A stretch of DNA of 64,000 bases, from assembly GCF_026210795.1 (NCBI RefSeq), contig NC_089448.1:2666001-2730000 (forward strand). The letters run 5' to 3'. This document shows positions 40,087-50,718 of the stretch, piece after piece. Under the pieces are notes generated by a model. That model worked only from the letters and a program-made list of their open reading frames with translations, did no database searches and was not told the DNA's origin. Position 1 is the stretch's first letter, and each line of letters starts with the position of its first letter. A program made the position numbers and the translations under genes. Source of the DNA: Rhizophagus irregularis. Its lineage: Eukaryota > Glomeromycota > Glomeromycetes > Glomerales > Glomeraceae.

Positions 40087-41773
40087 TTAATTCTTTCTGA
40101 ACAAGGATTTTCCTCGTGTTTGAACACGTGGATTTGCACTAGTTGCTCGAGAACACGCTGTTGACTTCGTTCGTGCAGAAAAACCATTTCGACCAGGTGT
40201 AAATTCGTAAACATCATCCATCAGAGAACTATTCGAGCCTTTGACAACTCGAAGATATTTTAAAACCTTTTCAAGCAAACTTCGAATTGAAATATGTTGA
40301 AGCCGTATGGATGTAATCGATTTTGATTCTTTATTTACATTCTGTGGCGGACTATATAAAAACATTGGATTATTATATTAACTTTTAAAGTTTGAATTTG
40401 AACAGACAAATAAATAAATTAGGACTCTTACTCTTTTGGTGGCTGTTTCGCAGTTATAGTTGGTTGAACCGGCCTGCCGCTAATAGAAAAATTATAAGGA
40501 TTAATTATTATAAAATATTCCGCGAAGTATTCTAAATTAAAAAATAGTAATATATTTACCATTCACAACGTGAAGATGGCGTTTTTTTGCCTGTAGGTGG
40601 TGTCTTTTGGGTATAATTTGTTCTCTTTCGTTTTTTACTTTAAAAAACAAAAAAAAATTATATTAATAAATGCAAAAAATTGCAGTAAATTTATTATATA
40701 AATTCACCTATACCTTGAATCTTCGTCAGAAAAGAAAGAATCATCTTCTGAGGCGCTCGTAAGAACCACACTTAAAGATAGGAAAATGATAAAGTTTAAT
40801 AAAATGATTTTCCTTAAATTAAGTAAAATGAAACATTTTCAATATACTTTGAGCGTTTGTTGGACATAAAATTGGGAAGGGTACGTGGTCGATCTCTTTT
40901 AGGTTTGCCACGTAAGCCTTCACGTAAGCCTTCATCAGGATTATTTATTGCACTTCCTTCAGTTTGAGTATCTGATTGCAAATCAGATGAAATACTATCG
41001 ATTTGCGATGCGTCTTTGGTGTGAATATTCATTGAATCCATTGTTATGGATTGCTGTATATTGTTGTATTGAACAGGATTTTTCCCTTTAGAAACTTTTC
41101 TTGAACGCTTCCGTGGCAAATAATATTTCTTGTTAGGAATTGATGGAGAATGTGCAATAATGAAATCATTATTGACTTGATTATGATTCGCTAAGTCGTC
41201 TAATATATCGAGCCCGTTCGAACTGATTCTTTTGCTTGACTTATTATTACGAACTGCAGACGCGATGTTTGTATCTTCTGATATCATGTAATATTTAAGT
41301 ATGGAATTTCGAATATAAATATATGTAAATCCTTAAAAATTTGAGGTCCAAAACTTACGAAAATCATAATTTAACAATAAATATTTATCAATTGGTTTTC
41401 GTTTCTTATCTATGATAGTATCGAAAATCCATTCCGGATGGATGACTATATATGAGATATGTCTAATAAGCCTTATAAACGAAAAAGAAAAGAAAAAAAG
41501 AAAACAAGTTTATTATAAAATATTTAAAATAAATAAAGAAAATAATTTATTAATACCTTTGAGTATCGTGTTCTTCTGGATCAATACTAAATAGATATTC
41601 GGGAAGTTTATCATCCTTGTATTTATCTTCAATTCTTCCACCATTTTTTCCTATTATAGAAAGTTAATATATATATAATACGTCAAAAATATTTTTTATA
41701 AATACATACTCCAAAGATCTACATATGTTCTGTCTACAGAGGAACTGAACCAGGCGGTAGTGTCTTGAAACAT
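40087..41773 (-). CDS. BRCT-domain nuclear protein, otherwise unassigned
   Basis: Eight exons (41773-41710, 41650-41557, 41471-41359, 41277-40848, 40770-40714, 40637-40560, 40479-40432, 40351-40087) join in frame to 382 aa. Residues 1 to about 90 fit one BRCT domain: the conserved GG is G25-G26 (KNGGRI) and the conserved Trp is W67 in YIVIHPEWIFDTI. The rest is basic, Ser/Lys-rich and probably disordered, with nuclear-localisation-like clusters (PRKRSRKVSKGK, KPKRDRPR, KKRKR) and an acidic patch (SASEDDSFFSDEDS). A predicted helix, ISIRSLLEKVLKYLRVV, lies near the C-terminus. BRCT domains bind phosphopeptides or partners in DNA repair, telomere or checkpoint complexes. A Rap1-like or repair-adaptor role is possible but no Myb or other domain supports a choice. 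Confidence 0.75.
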
Positions 41774-41992
41774 GTTTGAGAAAGTTTAGTTGAAACTTTT
41801 TGATTTAAAATCACGTATTTTTAACAAGATCGTCAGATCGACCACATGACCCAATATGGCCATTTACATTCAAATCACCGCAGCCGATTTACAACAAAGA
41901 CTGATAAATGAACCATGTATATCGAATTCGAGAAAAAATCAATTTCTTTTACCTTAATTTTTGAAATAAAAATTCCTTAAAAAGTTTTCAAA
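41774..41992. promoter_or_regulatory. Divergent promoter between BRCT gene and RAE1
   Basis: These 219 bp separate two start codons on opposite strands and must contain both 5' UTRs and promoters. It is noticeably less AT-rich than other spacers (for example GATCGTCAGATCGACCACAT). No named site is recognised. Confidence 0.5.
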
Positions 41993-43644
41993 ATGTCATA
42001 TAGCAGACCAAGTACAAGTGCTTCAAATGAAGCACCAAAAGATTATGAGGTTCTTATTGTATTGTTTTTAACCGAATTTTATAGTTGTCGTGTCAATTAT
42101 TTACAATAAATCCTTTATTAAGGTTCCTCATGGTCCAAACGATTCAGTTTCAGCAGTCTCATTTTCACCAGTAGCCGATTTCTTTACAGTATCTTCGTGG
42201 GACACTTACGTAGGCGTTTTTTTATTTACATAAGTATTTTCGTTTTTAAGTTTTACTTATATTATTTCAATATTTGATTAGGTTAGAATCTATGAAGCCA
42301 ACATGTCTACCGGAGCAGCAATAGGCAAAGCTCTTTATAATCATGAGAAACCTGTATTATGTTGTGCATGGAGTAAAGTGCGTGAATTTTAACTTATTTT
42401 TGAAATGTTTGCACGAATATAAATTTACTTGTTTGCTTATTATTTTTAGGATGGAACTAAAGTTATTTCAGGCGGTGCGGATAATGCAGGAAGATGTTTT
42501 GATATTACTTCTCAACAAGTAGGCCAAATAGCCGTACATGACCAACCTATTAAATGTATTAAATACATTGAAAATCATAATCTCGTGTTGACTGGAAGCT
42601 GGGATAAGACACTTAAGGTTAAAAAAAATTCATATTTAATTTGTTCGCTTTAATTTTATTATAGTTAAATTTTTTAAATTTTTGCTAATAAAATTTGTAT
42701 ATAGTATTGGGACATGCGCTCTTCCACGCCCGTACTTACTGTTAATCTTCCAGAACGATGTTATGCTTTGGATTTTTCTTATCCTGTATTAGTTGTAGGA
42801 TGTGCCGAAAGACACGTCCAAATTTTTGATCTTAGTAAAGACCCAAGGACACCTGTCAAGGTTTGAAGAAGTTTATAATTCATTTTTATTTTTAGTTTTT
42901 TCTGGTATTAATCTTTTCCTTATTAATTTATATATTATTAATTCTTATTTTAACAAAAGAGTCTTATAAGTCCTTTGAAATGGCAAACTCGATGCATTTC
43001 AACCTTTTTAAATCGTAGTGGATATTCTATGGGAAATGTTGACCGTGACTGTACTGGATATGCTATAGGAAGTATTGAAGGACGTGTCGGAATACAATAT
43101 TTTGAAGAAAAAGAAAATCAGTAAGTTGATAATGTTTATTAACATATATATTTTAATCAAGTATATATATTTGTCATTATATGCATATAATTAACATTAT
43201 CTTTACATTTAATTGAAAAATTATAGATCGAGTTTCTCTTTTAAATGTCATCGAGAAAACAATCACGTACATGCAGTTAATGCTATTTCTTTTCATCCTA
43301 CGTATGGCACATTCTCAACCGCAGGAAGTGACGGTACTTTTAATTTTTGGGATAAGGATTCTAAACAACGTCTTAAAGGTTTCAGTTCAATTGGAGGTCC
43401 AATTACTTCTACTACTTTTAATAGTAACGGCAGTATTTTTGCTTATGCGTTAAGTTACGATTGGAGTAAAGTAAGTTGATTATTTCATAATAATATTTAC
43501 AAAATTTGTAAAAATTGTTCATATTAATTTATGTCATGCGCATCAATCAAATAGGGTTTGATATCGCAACCACAAAGGACTGCAGTTTTCTTGCATGCTG
43601 TAAAGGACGAAGATGTCAAACCAAAACCACCTAAAAAACGTTAA
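41993..43644 (+). CDS. RAE1: mRNA export factor Rae1/Gle2 (WD40 protein)
   Basis: Eight exons (41993-42049, 42123-42209, 42282-42377, 42450-42617, 42705-42860, 42960-43120, 43227-43470, 43555-43644) give 352 aa, the usual Rae1 length. It is a WD40 propeller: the blades contain [60 protein letters not shown] and [19 protein letters not shown]. The block [20 protein letters not shown] is diagnostic of Rae1 against the related Bub3. The C-terminus ends in a basic KPKPPKKR. Rae1 binds the GLEBS motif of Nup98-type nucleoporins and mRNA export factors at the nuclear pore. Neighbours POB3 and RPB8 downstream also serve nuclear transcription. Confidence 0.96.
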
Positions 43645-44139
43645 TTACTCGAATCAAATATTTATATTATAACATTTCGAATCACAAATAAAATTTTGCA
43701 TCATATGTAGTAATAAATGAAAGATTTTTTTTTTAATAATTAGTATGATATTATCAACATCAGAATAGTAAAATAAATTATATATAAATTATATAGAAAA
43801 AAAAAAATCATAATTATTAGTAAACATTTGTATTTTGAATCAAAGTTAGTTAGCATTGCTTTATTTTGTAAATATATATATATATAAAAAAAGAAAAAAA
43901 AATTCCTTAAATATATCTTTATTCTTAATTCCTTTGTTCAATCAATCATAAGTTTTTCCGCAGAATTAAAATAAATTTCGATCATCAATTCTATTACTTT
44001 TTATGGTATATGGTAAAATAGTACGCGACTTCTAGTTTTTTTTGATTTCCAATATTAAGTTTTTATTTCTAGATCTAGATTTTTGCATTAGCTTTTAATC
44101 TTTTGCTAAAAAATCATAAATTTTAATAAATAAACCATA
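43645..44139. promoter_or_regulatory. RAE1 3' region and POB3 promoter
   Basis: A 495-bp AT-rich spacer between tandem genes. No coding frame or named site is visible. Confidence 0.4.
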
Positions 44140-46644
44140 ATGAGTGAACCAAGATCTAAACAATTCGAAAACATATTTTATGGGCTTTCTAATACCCCAG
44201 GTATCCTTAAGCTTGCTCCAAGCGGGATTGGTTGGAAAACTTCTGATTCAGAAAACATAGTAACGATTTCGGCTGAGGAGTTCAAGAAAATGCAATGGAT
44301 GCGCGTTGCTAGGAATTATCAATTACGCATTGCATTAAAAAATGGGAACGCGGCTAGATTTGATGGTTTTAATAAAGACGTATGTACAATATTTTTTATA
44401 ATTTTATATTCATTAACGTTGTATTTAAATTATCTTTTTTTTTATGTAGATGTTTGATGCTGTAAGAGATCTTATTCGAACTAATTATAAGTTACAGCTT
44501 GAGACAAAAGATCTTAGTGTTAGAGGTTGGAATTGGGGTAAAACAGAATTTCAAGGTAACTTTTGTGAATCGTTATTTTTTTTTTGTAGAGGGTATTTTA
44601 TAATATATTATACTTTTTTTACTAATTATGTTGATTTTATTAAATGTAACAACAAAGGGTCACAACTACTTTTTAATATAAATAATAAAACGGCGTTTGA
44701 GGTCCCTTTATCACAAGTTGCAAATAGTAATCTTGCTAATAGAAATGAAGTCAATATTGAATTCACGCAACCAGATACGACGGAAGAGTCACAAGGCAAA
44801 AGTAAAAAATCTTCAATGCATGAACTAGTAGAAATGAGATTCTATATACCTGGAACCATGATTGTCAAGGATGAAAATGAAGAAAATGAAAAGAAAGAGG
44901 AAGGAGAAGAAGAAGAAGAAGAAGAAGATGGAGAGGAAATGAGCGCGGCACAATTATTCTATGAGACTGTCAAAGATAAAGCAGATCTTGGACAAGTTTC
45001 TGGAGAAGGACTTGCCTTATTCCAAGATATTCTTCTTCTTACACCTCGGTAAGAATTATTATTATTTAATTATCCTACGCTAAAAAATTACTGTTACAAT
45101 ATTTTTATATTTACCTTTTTCTTATAAGTGGTCGGTATGATATCGAAGTTTTCCCTACTTTCTTCCGGTTAAGAGGTAAAACATATGACTATAAAATTCA
45201 AATGGCAGCTGTTGTGAACTTGTTTTTACTGCCAAAACTAGATGAAGTTCATGAGTTGTTTGTTGTAAGTTTTTCCTTATGTAATTTTTAAGTAAATATT
45301 CTAGTTATATTTTAAGAAAGTAATCTGAATCATTATTTTTTATTTTCTAGATTGGGCTTGAACCACCATTGAGACAGGGTCAAACTCTATACCATTTTCT
45401 CGTCTTGCAATTTAAGCAAGATGACGAAAAGGAATTAGTTTTAAATATCGAAGAGTAATATTCATCACTTAATAATTATGTTTTATTATCACATAACAGA
45501 ACTTAGAAAACCTTTTTTTTTTTAATATAGAGAGGATTTAAAACAAGAATATGGAGATAGATTACTTCCCAGATATGAATGTCCTATTCACGAAGCTGTT
45601 AGTGCTGTTTTTCAAGGACTCACAAAGAAGAAGATAAATCGACCCTCAACATTCACAAGGTTTGTTTTAAAAGATGTTTTTTTTTTAAAAAAAAAAATAT
45701 ATATTTTTAAAACTTTATTTTTATAAACTTTTGTAGTAAGCATGAAGATGTAGCTGTAAAAGCTTCTTTGAAAGCGAATGAAGGTTACCTTTATCCGCTT
45801 GAAAAATGTTTCTTATTCGTTCCAAAACCTCCAACATATCTTCCATTCTCGGAGATATTAAGTGTTACATTCTCCAGGTATTTTATTATTTATTTTTTTA
45901 GGATACTTTCAATTAGTTTGTTTTAACAATCAATTAAGCGAATTTTGGTTGTAATTTAGAGTATCTGCGAGTCTAACCAAAAAGAATGATCTGGGAGGAC
46001 CGAGAACATTTGATATGAAATTCAATATGAGAAGTGGTACAGAATTTGGGTTCTCCAGTCTTAATCGGTATTGTTATAAAGTTGTTAAAGTTAACATAAT
46101 GTTTTATACGTTATAATAATTAATTAATTTGTCTTTTACTCATTAGGGAAGAATATGAAGTTTTAGAATTGTACCTAAGATCCAAAAATATAAAGACGAT
46201 AAAAGACACAGCAGATGAAGTAAATAATGGTTTAATTATTATATTTCTTTTTAAAATTATTTCTTGGATTTAAATTGAATTGACGTAATTTTTTTCAGAC
46301 TGCATTGTCATATTCTGAATTTATGAAAGAACTTGATGATGATGATGATGAGGTTATGCCCGCCGCTAAACGACGTAAGAGTGAATCGGTTGATCCAGAT
46401 GACGAAGATTCAGAAAGTGAGGTTTTACAATTAATGTGATGGTCTCTCTTTTTTATTTACAATTTACAATTTATTAACCTATTAAAATTATAATGTTATA
46501 GTGGATGAGGATTTCGTTGCCAGTAGTGAAGAGAGTGATGTGGCAGAAGAATATGATGAAAATTATTCAGGCAGTGAATCATCGGAAGACGAGAAAAAAA
46601 GCAAGAAAAAAACCTCAAAGCCAAAATCAGGAAAAACAGGATAG
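44140..46644 (+). CDS. POB3: FACT complex subunit POB3/SSRP1
   Basis: Eleven exons (44140-44379, 44450-44555, 44658-45048, 45129-45264, 45351-45454, 45531-45659, 45737-45877, 45960-46067, 46147-46219, 46299-46416, 46502-46644) give 562 aa; yeast Pob3 has 552. An N-terminal POB3_N/PH-like domain (FENIFYGLSNTPGILKLAPS) is followed by the SSrecog domain (ELVEMRFYIPGT), an acidic Glu insert near residue 200, the central dimer region (GRYDIEVFPTFFRLRGKTYD, YKIQMAAVVNLFLLPK), and the histone-binding PH/Rtt106-like part (ANEGYLYPLEKCFLFVPKPP). The C-terminus is acidic then Lys/Ser-rich. There is no HMG box, as in fungal Pob3 and unlike animal SSRP1. With Spt16 it reorganises nucleosomes during transcription and replication. 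The junction at 46416/46502 is the least certain splice. Confidence 0.95.
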
Positions 46645-46897
46645 GTTTTTCCTGAATTCTAGATTTTTTCTAAAAAATAAATTTGAAATTTTATAACAGA
46701 TAATTTTATAAAATTTATTATATTATTTGGGTGAATGCTAATAAAAATTTCAAATTCTAAAGAAAATTTTGATCATTTTTTTTTGATTTGCTGATCTGCA
46801 GATCTATTAATAAATCGAATGCGCAGCTTGCAGATCAACATAATAGTTTTATTAATTTTATTAAACAATCTTTTTTTTCTAGAAAATTTATAAAAGA

Positions 46898-47808
46898 ATG
46901 GCGGCATTACCCAAAGCAAAAAATTATATATTATTTACTGACACGTTCGCAATCAATGATATGGATAAAGAAGGCAAAAAATTCGATCGTGGTATGTTAT
47001 TACCAAATTCTTGTTAAATTGGCTTCCTACCTAAGCATGGAAGGGTAATTTCGAAGTTTGAACGAACACGGATTTGTCTGCCCATAACTCCATACACACA
47101 GAGAATAAATAAATTCAGGACTGTTGCAATAAAACTAACAAATATGTTGTTATTAAAATTGCGTTTTAAACAGTAAAATGAATATCCTTCCGTATCTGCA
47201 AAGACGCGTTCGTTTAACACTTCCAATTTTTTATATTTGTATGAACTTCTGCCTGAACTAATTTTTCCTCTCTCTCACTTTTCTATCTGGTATTTTTGCT
47301 TAAGTGTCACGGTTTACCGGTAGAGGAGAGAATTTAGAGATGGAATTGACAATAGATATAAACACAGAGTTATGTTCATTGGATATAGGAGACAAAGTAA
47401 TGTTGATGTTGACAACATCATTATCATTAGATACAGCAAATATAGCCCAAAGCGAAGAAACAATATTACCATTTCCTATTATGGCACAAGATGATCAGCA
47501 AGAAAAATCTTCTTGGAGAGAAAAATCTAATATGGAAAGAGATTTAAGTGATGATTTCGAATATGTTATGTATGGTAAAGTTTACAAGTATGACGAAGAA
47601 AAAAGAAGTAAAGTGTAAGTATTTTTAAAATATTTAAAGCGATAAAGAAAAGAAGCAAGTTATATTGTAATTAACTTTAATCGCTTATTTTAGAGCTGTA
47701 TATGTATCATTTGGAGGATTGCTTATGTCATTAGAAGGAGATTTTCGTCATGTGCAAAATATTCATGTCGGTCAAAACGTATACATGTTAATGAAACATC
47801 AAATATGA
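46898..47808 (+). CDS. RPB8: RNA polymerase I/II/III shared subunit RPABC3 (Rpb8)
   Basis: Three exons (46898-46991, 47305-47614, 47694-47808) give 172 aa, longer than the roughly 146-150 of yeast and human. The N-terminal LFTDTFAINDMDKEGKKFDR is the family opening. Then come RGENLEMELTIDINTELCSL with DIGDKVMLMLTTSLSLD, the signature YVMYGKVYKYDEEKR, and the end AVYVSFGGLLMSLEGDFRHV with QNIHVGQNVYMLM. The excess length is an insert of about 30 polar residues (AQSEETILPFPIMAQDDQQE onwards) in the loop that is disordered in known structures. Intron 1 is 313 nt, several times longer than neighbouring introns. It lies 253 bp behind POB3 on the same strand. Confidence 0.95.
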
Positions 47809-48155
47809 AATAATAATATTACTAGATAAAATAATTTAATAATTAAGATGGATTTTTAAAATTATTTTATTTATCAAAGATTATTTTTAATTATTGATAA
47901 AAAAAACATGACAAAAAAAATTATTAATAATAAAATGAATTATGATTTGCCATGTATAATGTGAATATATAAATATGCATATCTTAATACTAATAATACA
48001 TAATATTGATTTGTACAAATCTTTGATCCTAGTATGAATGATATTATATTTATAAATAACCCACAAGTGTGAACAGACTATGCTCACCCTTTCAGTTCCG
48101 GTCTTACTATTATTATATGAACTAATATAAGAACTAGCATGGATGGAGCTCATAC

Positions 48156-49217
48156 TTAATTTGAATATTTAGCCTTTCCAATTTTTTCCAAATAAATTCC
48201 CAATTTTTCCTCAATTGTAGGAATTGTAGGACTATCATCACCCTTCTTTAACAATCCTGCTTCAATAATCTGGGGAGAATTTCCAGACCGGCTTATATGT
48301 TCTACTGGATAATAACCAGTCAATCTATTTATATAACCCCATGGTCTATATTTACCTTGACCAACTAATGGTAGATATACACTAGTAATTAATACCCCAA
48401 GAAACGTTAAGGTGCTATATATTGCCACTGGTATTGTTATCGTAATCACTTCTGTTGTTACTGGTACATCAAATGAAGCTAAAAATTAAGAAGAAAATTA
48501 TAATAAGTAAAAATTATAATAATATTATTAATTAGCCATAATTAGGAAAAACTTACCGGCTCGAAAAGTGAATTTATTAGTAAAGCTAACACCAGGAACA
48601 GTTTGAGAAGAATCTCTAAATTCTTCAATAATATTATATTTAACATCATTTACTACTTTTCCTTTAAGATCAATATGTTTAGTTCTGGTAAATTGTATAG
48701 CTCTATTAGCATCAGGGTTTACTGATACAAATCTATTGAAATCAAAAAGAGTATCTCTTTGTAAAGGATCAAATATATTAATTAATAATGGCGAGACTCC
48801 AAGTCCATCATCGGCTCTTGTAGTAGTAAACACCATATCAGGCACATTGGGAACTGGAGGAGGATTTTTAATTAAAGCTCGATCAACACCGACAGGGGGA
48901 CTTAATATCCAACAACGTGCCACTAGTCCTTTAATTGAACTTAATTCATAAGAATCTATTGGATATTGTTTCAGATAGGTACCTCTGTCAACTGTTTGAT
49001 TGTATATTTCTATAGAAAATAAATAACTTGTTTCTCTTGTTAAGCAAAAAGTTAATGCCGGTGGAACTAATGCTTTTTCGGAATTAATGCTAAATGCTTC
49101 TGTTGGTACATTTACAGTTTTATATACCGAATATAACTGATAACCAAATATTACTAATAATGCGAATACTAATAACGAATGTAATATACGAACAACCAAA
49201 GGTGATGCATGTGACAT
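48156..49217 (-). CDS. Two-pass membrane protein, function unknown
   Basis: Two exons (49217-48557, 48478-48156) give 327 aa. A hydrophobic helix at about residues 9-30 (VRILHSLLVFALLVIFGYQL) is followed by a loop of about 195 polar residues and a second helix (VITITIPVAIYSTLTFLGVL) in exon 2, then a cytosolic tail of about 75 residues. Just after helix 1 the sequence VPPALTFC resembles the FPAVTFC motif that follows TM1 in DEG/ENaC-type channels. The two-helix/large-loop topology is also similar, but only two loop cysteines are seen, so homology is doubtful. An ATG at 49289 extends the frame by 24 Lys-rich residues. The ATG at 49217 has the better context (AAAATGTCA). RPB8 converges on it 347 bp away. 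Confidence 0.7.
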
Positions 49218-49289
49218 TTTTAATTTTTTCTTTACTTTGAGAGGAGATGTCTTTTTTATCAAAAGATACTCTTTTTTTTTTTCAAACAA

Positions 49290-49789
49290 ATCAATTATTA
49301 TTTATATTTATATGAATGCATGATTTATTTGTTATGGTTGCAGAAATTCTATTTGCGTTATAAATGATATATCGGAGTTGGAGTTGTGTATCTATTAAAG
49401 GGTTCAATATAAACAAATAGTCCTTAATTTGATCTCAATTTGTGGTTGTATGGAATGTAAAATACCTATAATTAGAAAACACACGTGTGAAACGATGAAA
49501 TGATCGAATCAATTGCTTATTTTATTATACTTTTATTATTTTTATATTATTAATCATTATTAAAGACTGATAGGAAAAACTTGCCATCGTTAAAAAAAAA
49601 AAAGTTTGATTTATCGGATTTAATCACAATGAGAAAAAATTACGAGTTCTTTTTTTTCTTTTTTTGCTCATCGAGCTGCCTTAGTAAGCTAAGATTACAA
49701 TTGGTTTCTATTGCATATATGCCTACTTCTGAAACAAGTAACAAATTTGTAAGTTCTTGCCTTAAAAAAAAGATTACGGTTTGGAATGA
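49290..49789. other. Spacer upstream of the membrane-protein gene
   Basis: Contains a CACACGTGTG palindrome near 49482. No coding support. Confidence 0.4.
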
Positions 49790-50163
49790 CTCTTATTGAA
49801 TCCCATAATTTCGGCCCATTTTCCATCCTAAATTTCCATCAATAAAATATAATTTGGATCAAAATACAACAAAGATGGTGCTAAAGCCGCAATGATGTGT
49901 ACTGGAAGACTGGAAACTATTGGTAATTTCCATTTTTCCCAATCCCAACCTTTCAATTCTTTATGTACTGTATATACAGTGAATTAAAAAAGGTAATTGG
50001 AATTACAAAAAGTGCAAAAAATGAAAAATCGGTGATTATGTTTCAAATTTTGCAGATTTGTTATTAAATATGTAAATATCATATGTATAAACATTTCACT
50101 TATTTCTTTGTCATACAATTGATTTTCTTCATCATATTGATATTGCCTCATCCTTTAATATTA
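49790..50163 (-). pseudogene. Relic of a membrane-protein gene
   Basis: On the minus strand one frame reads a hydrophobic segment (TDFSFFALFVIPITFF), an in-frame TAA, then FTVYTVHKELKGWDWEKWKL and PIVSSLPVHIIAALAPSLLY with FDPNYI. After a one-base shift the frame continues as IDGNLGWKMGRNYGIQ and ends at a stop near 49797. Further upstream a coding-like MRQYQYDEENQLYDKEISEM is in another frame. The Trp-rich and hydrophobic composition is unlike random AT-rich DNA. The parent family is not recognised with confidence. Confidence 0.5.
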
Positions 50164-50718
50164 AAATTCAAATTAAAATAATTATAAAGGATTTTAATAA
50201 AATCTATTAACTTGATAAAATTAATGATTTTTAATTTCAATTTACTGAAAAACTAATTTTTAACAGCAATTATAAATATAATTTTTACGTTTATTATAGG
50301 TAAAAATATACAACTGATTATGCTATCGAATTAATTTACTATATTTTGTAAAACTTTTTAAACAAAGCAAAATAAATAAAATATACTTCGATCATATTAC
50401 TCATATTACTGAGATATTTATTTTATTTTATTAAATATAGACGTAGACTGGGGGGTAACAAGAGAATTCCCTTAATTCCCTACCATTACAAATAGTGAGT
50501 AAAACGATACAAAAGTTAACACCCAACCCCCTAGCGGAATTTTCCGACCTCATATTGACAATTCTAGGCGTGACCTAATTTCTACTAACTATATTCATAT
50601 TACTAGATATTGGGAATTTTTTAGTTGCTTCCAAGTTCCATGATTCATATGATCTACCAGGATTTACTCTTATTCTCGCAATACACCAGTTTGCACGTTT
50701 GCACCAATAATATTTCGC
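50164..50718. other. Spacer before the CRN gene
   Basis: No supported gene. A stretch at about 50440-50580 is less AT-rich than its surroundings (for example ACTGGGGGGTAACAAGAGAA). The missing first exon of the CRN gene, if it exists, should be here. Confidence 0.35.

Noticed and set aside
41278-41287. ATG at 41287-41285 as start of a separate 157-aa protein
   Set aside because: It lies inside an intron just before an acceptor (ATATCAG). Splicing at 41277 joins the frame to upstream BRCT exons in phase.
49218-49289. Upstream ATG (49289) for the two-pass membrane protein
   Set aside because: It adds 24 Lys-rich residues encoded by an A-rich leader; the second ATG has better context. Not fully excluded.
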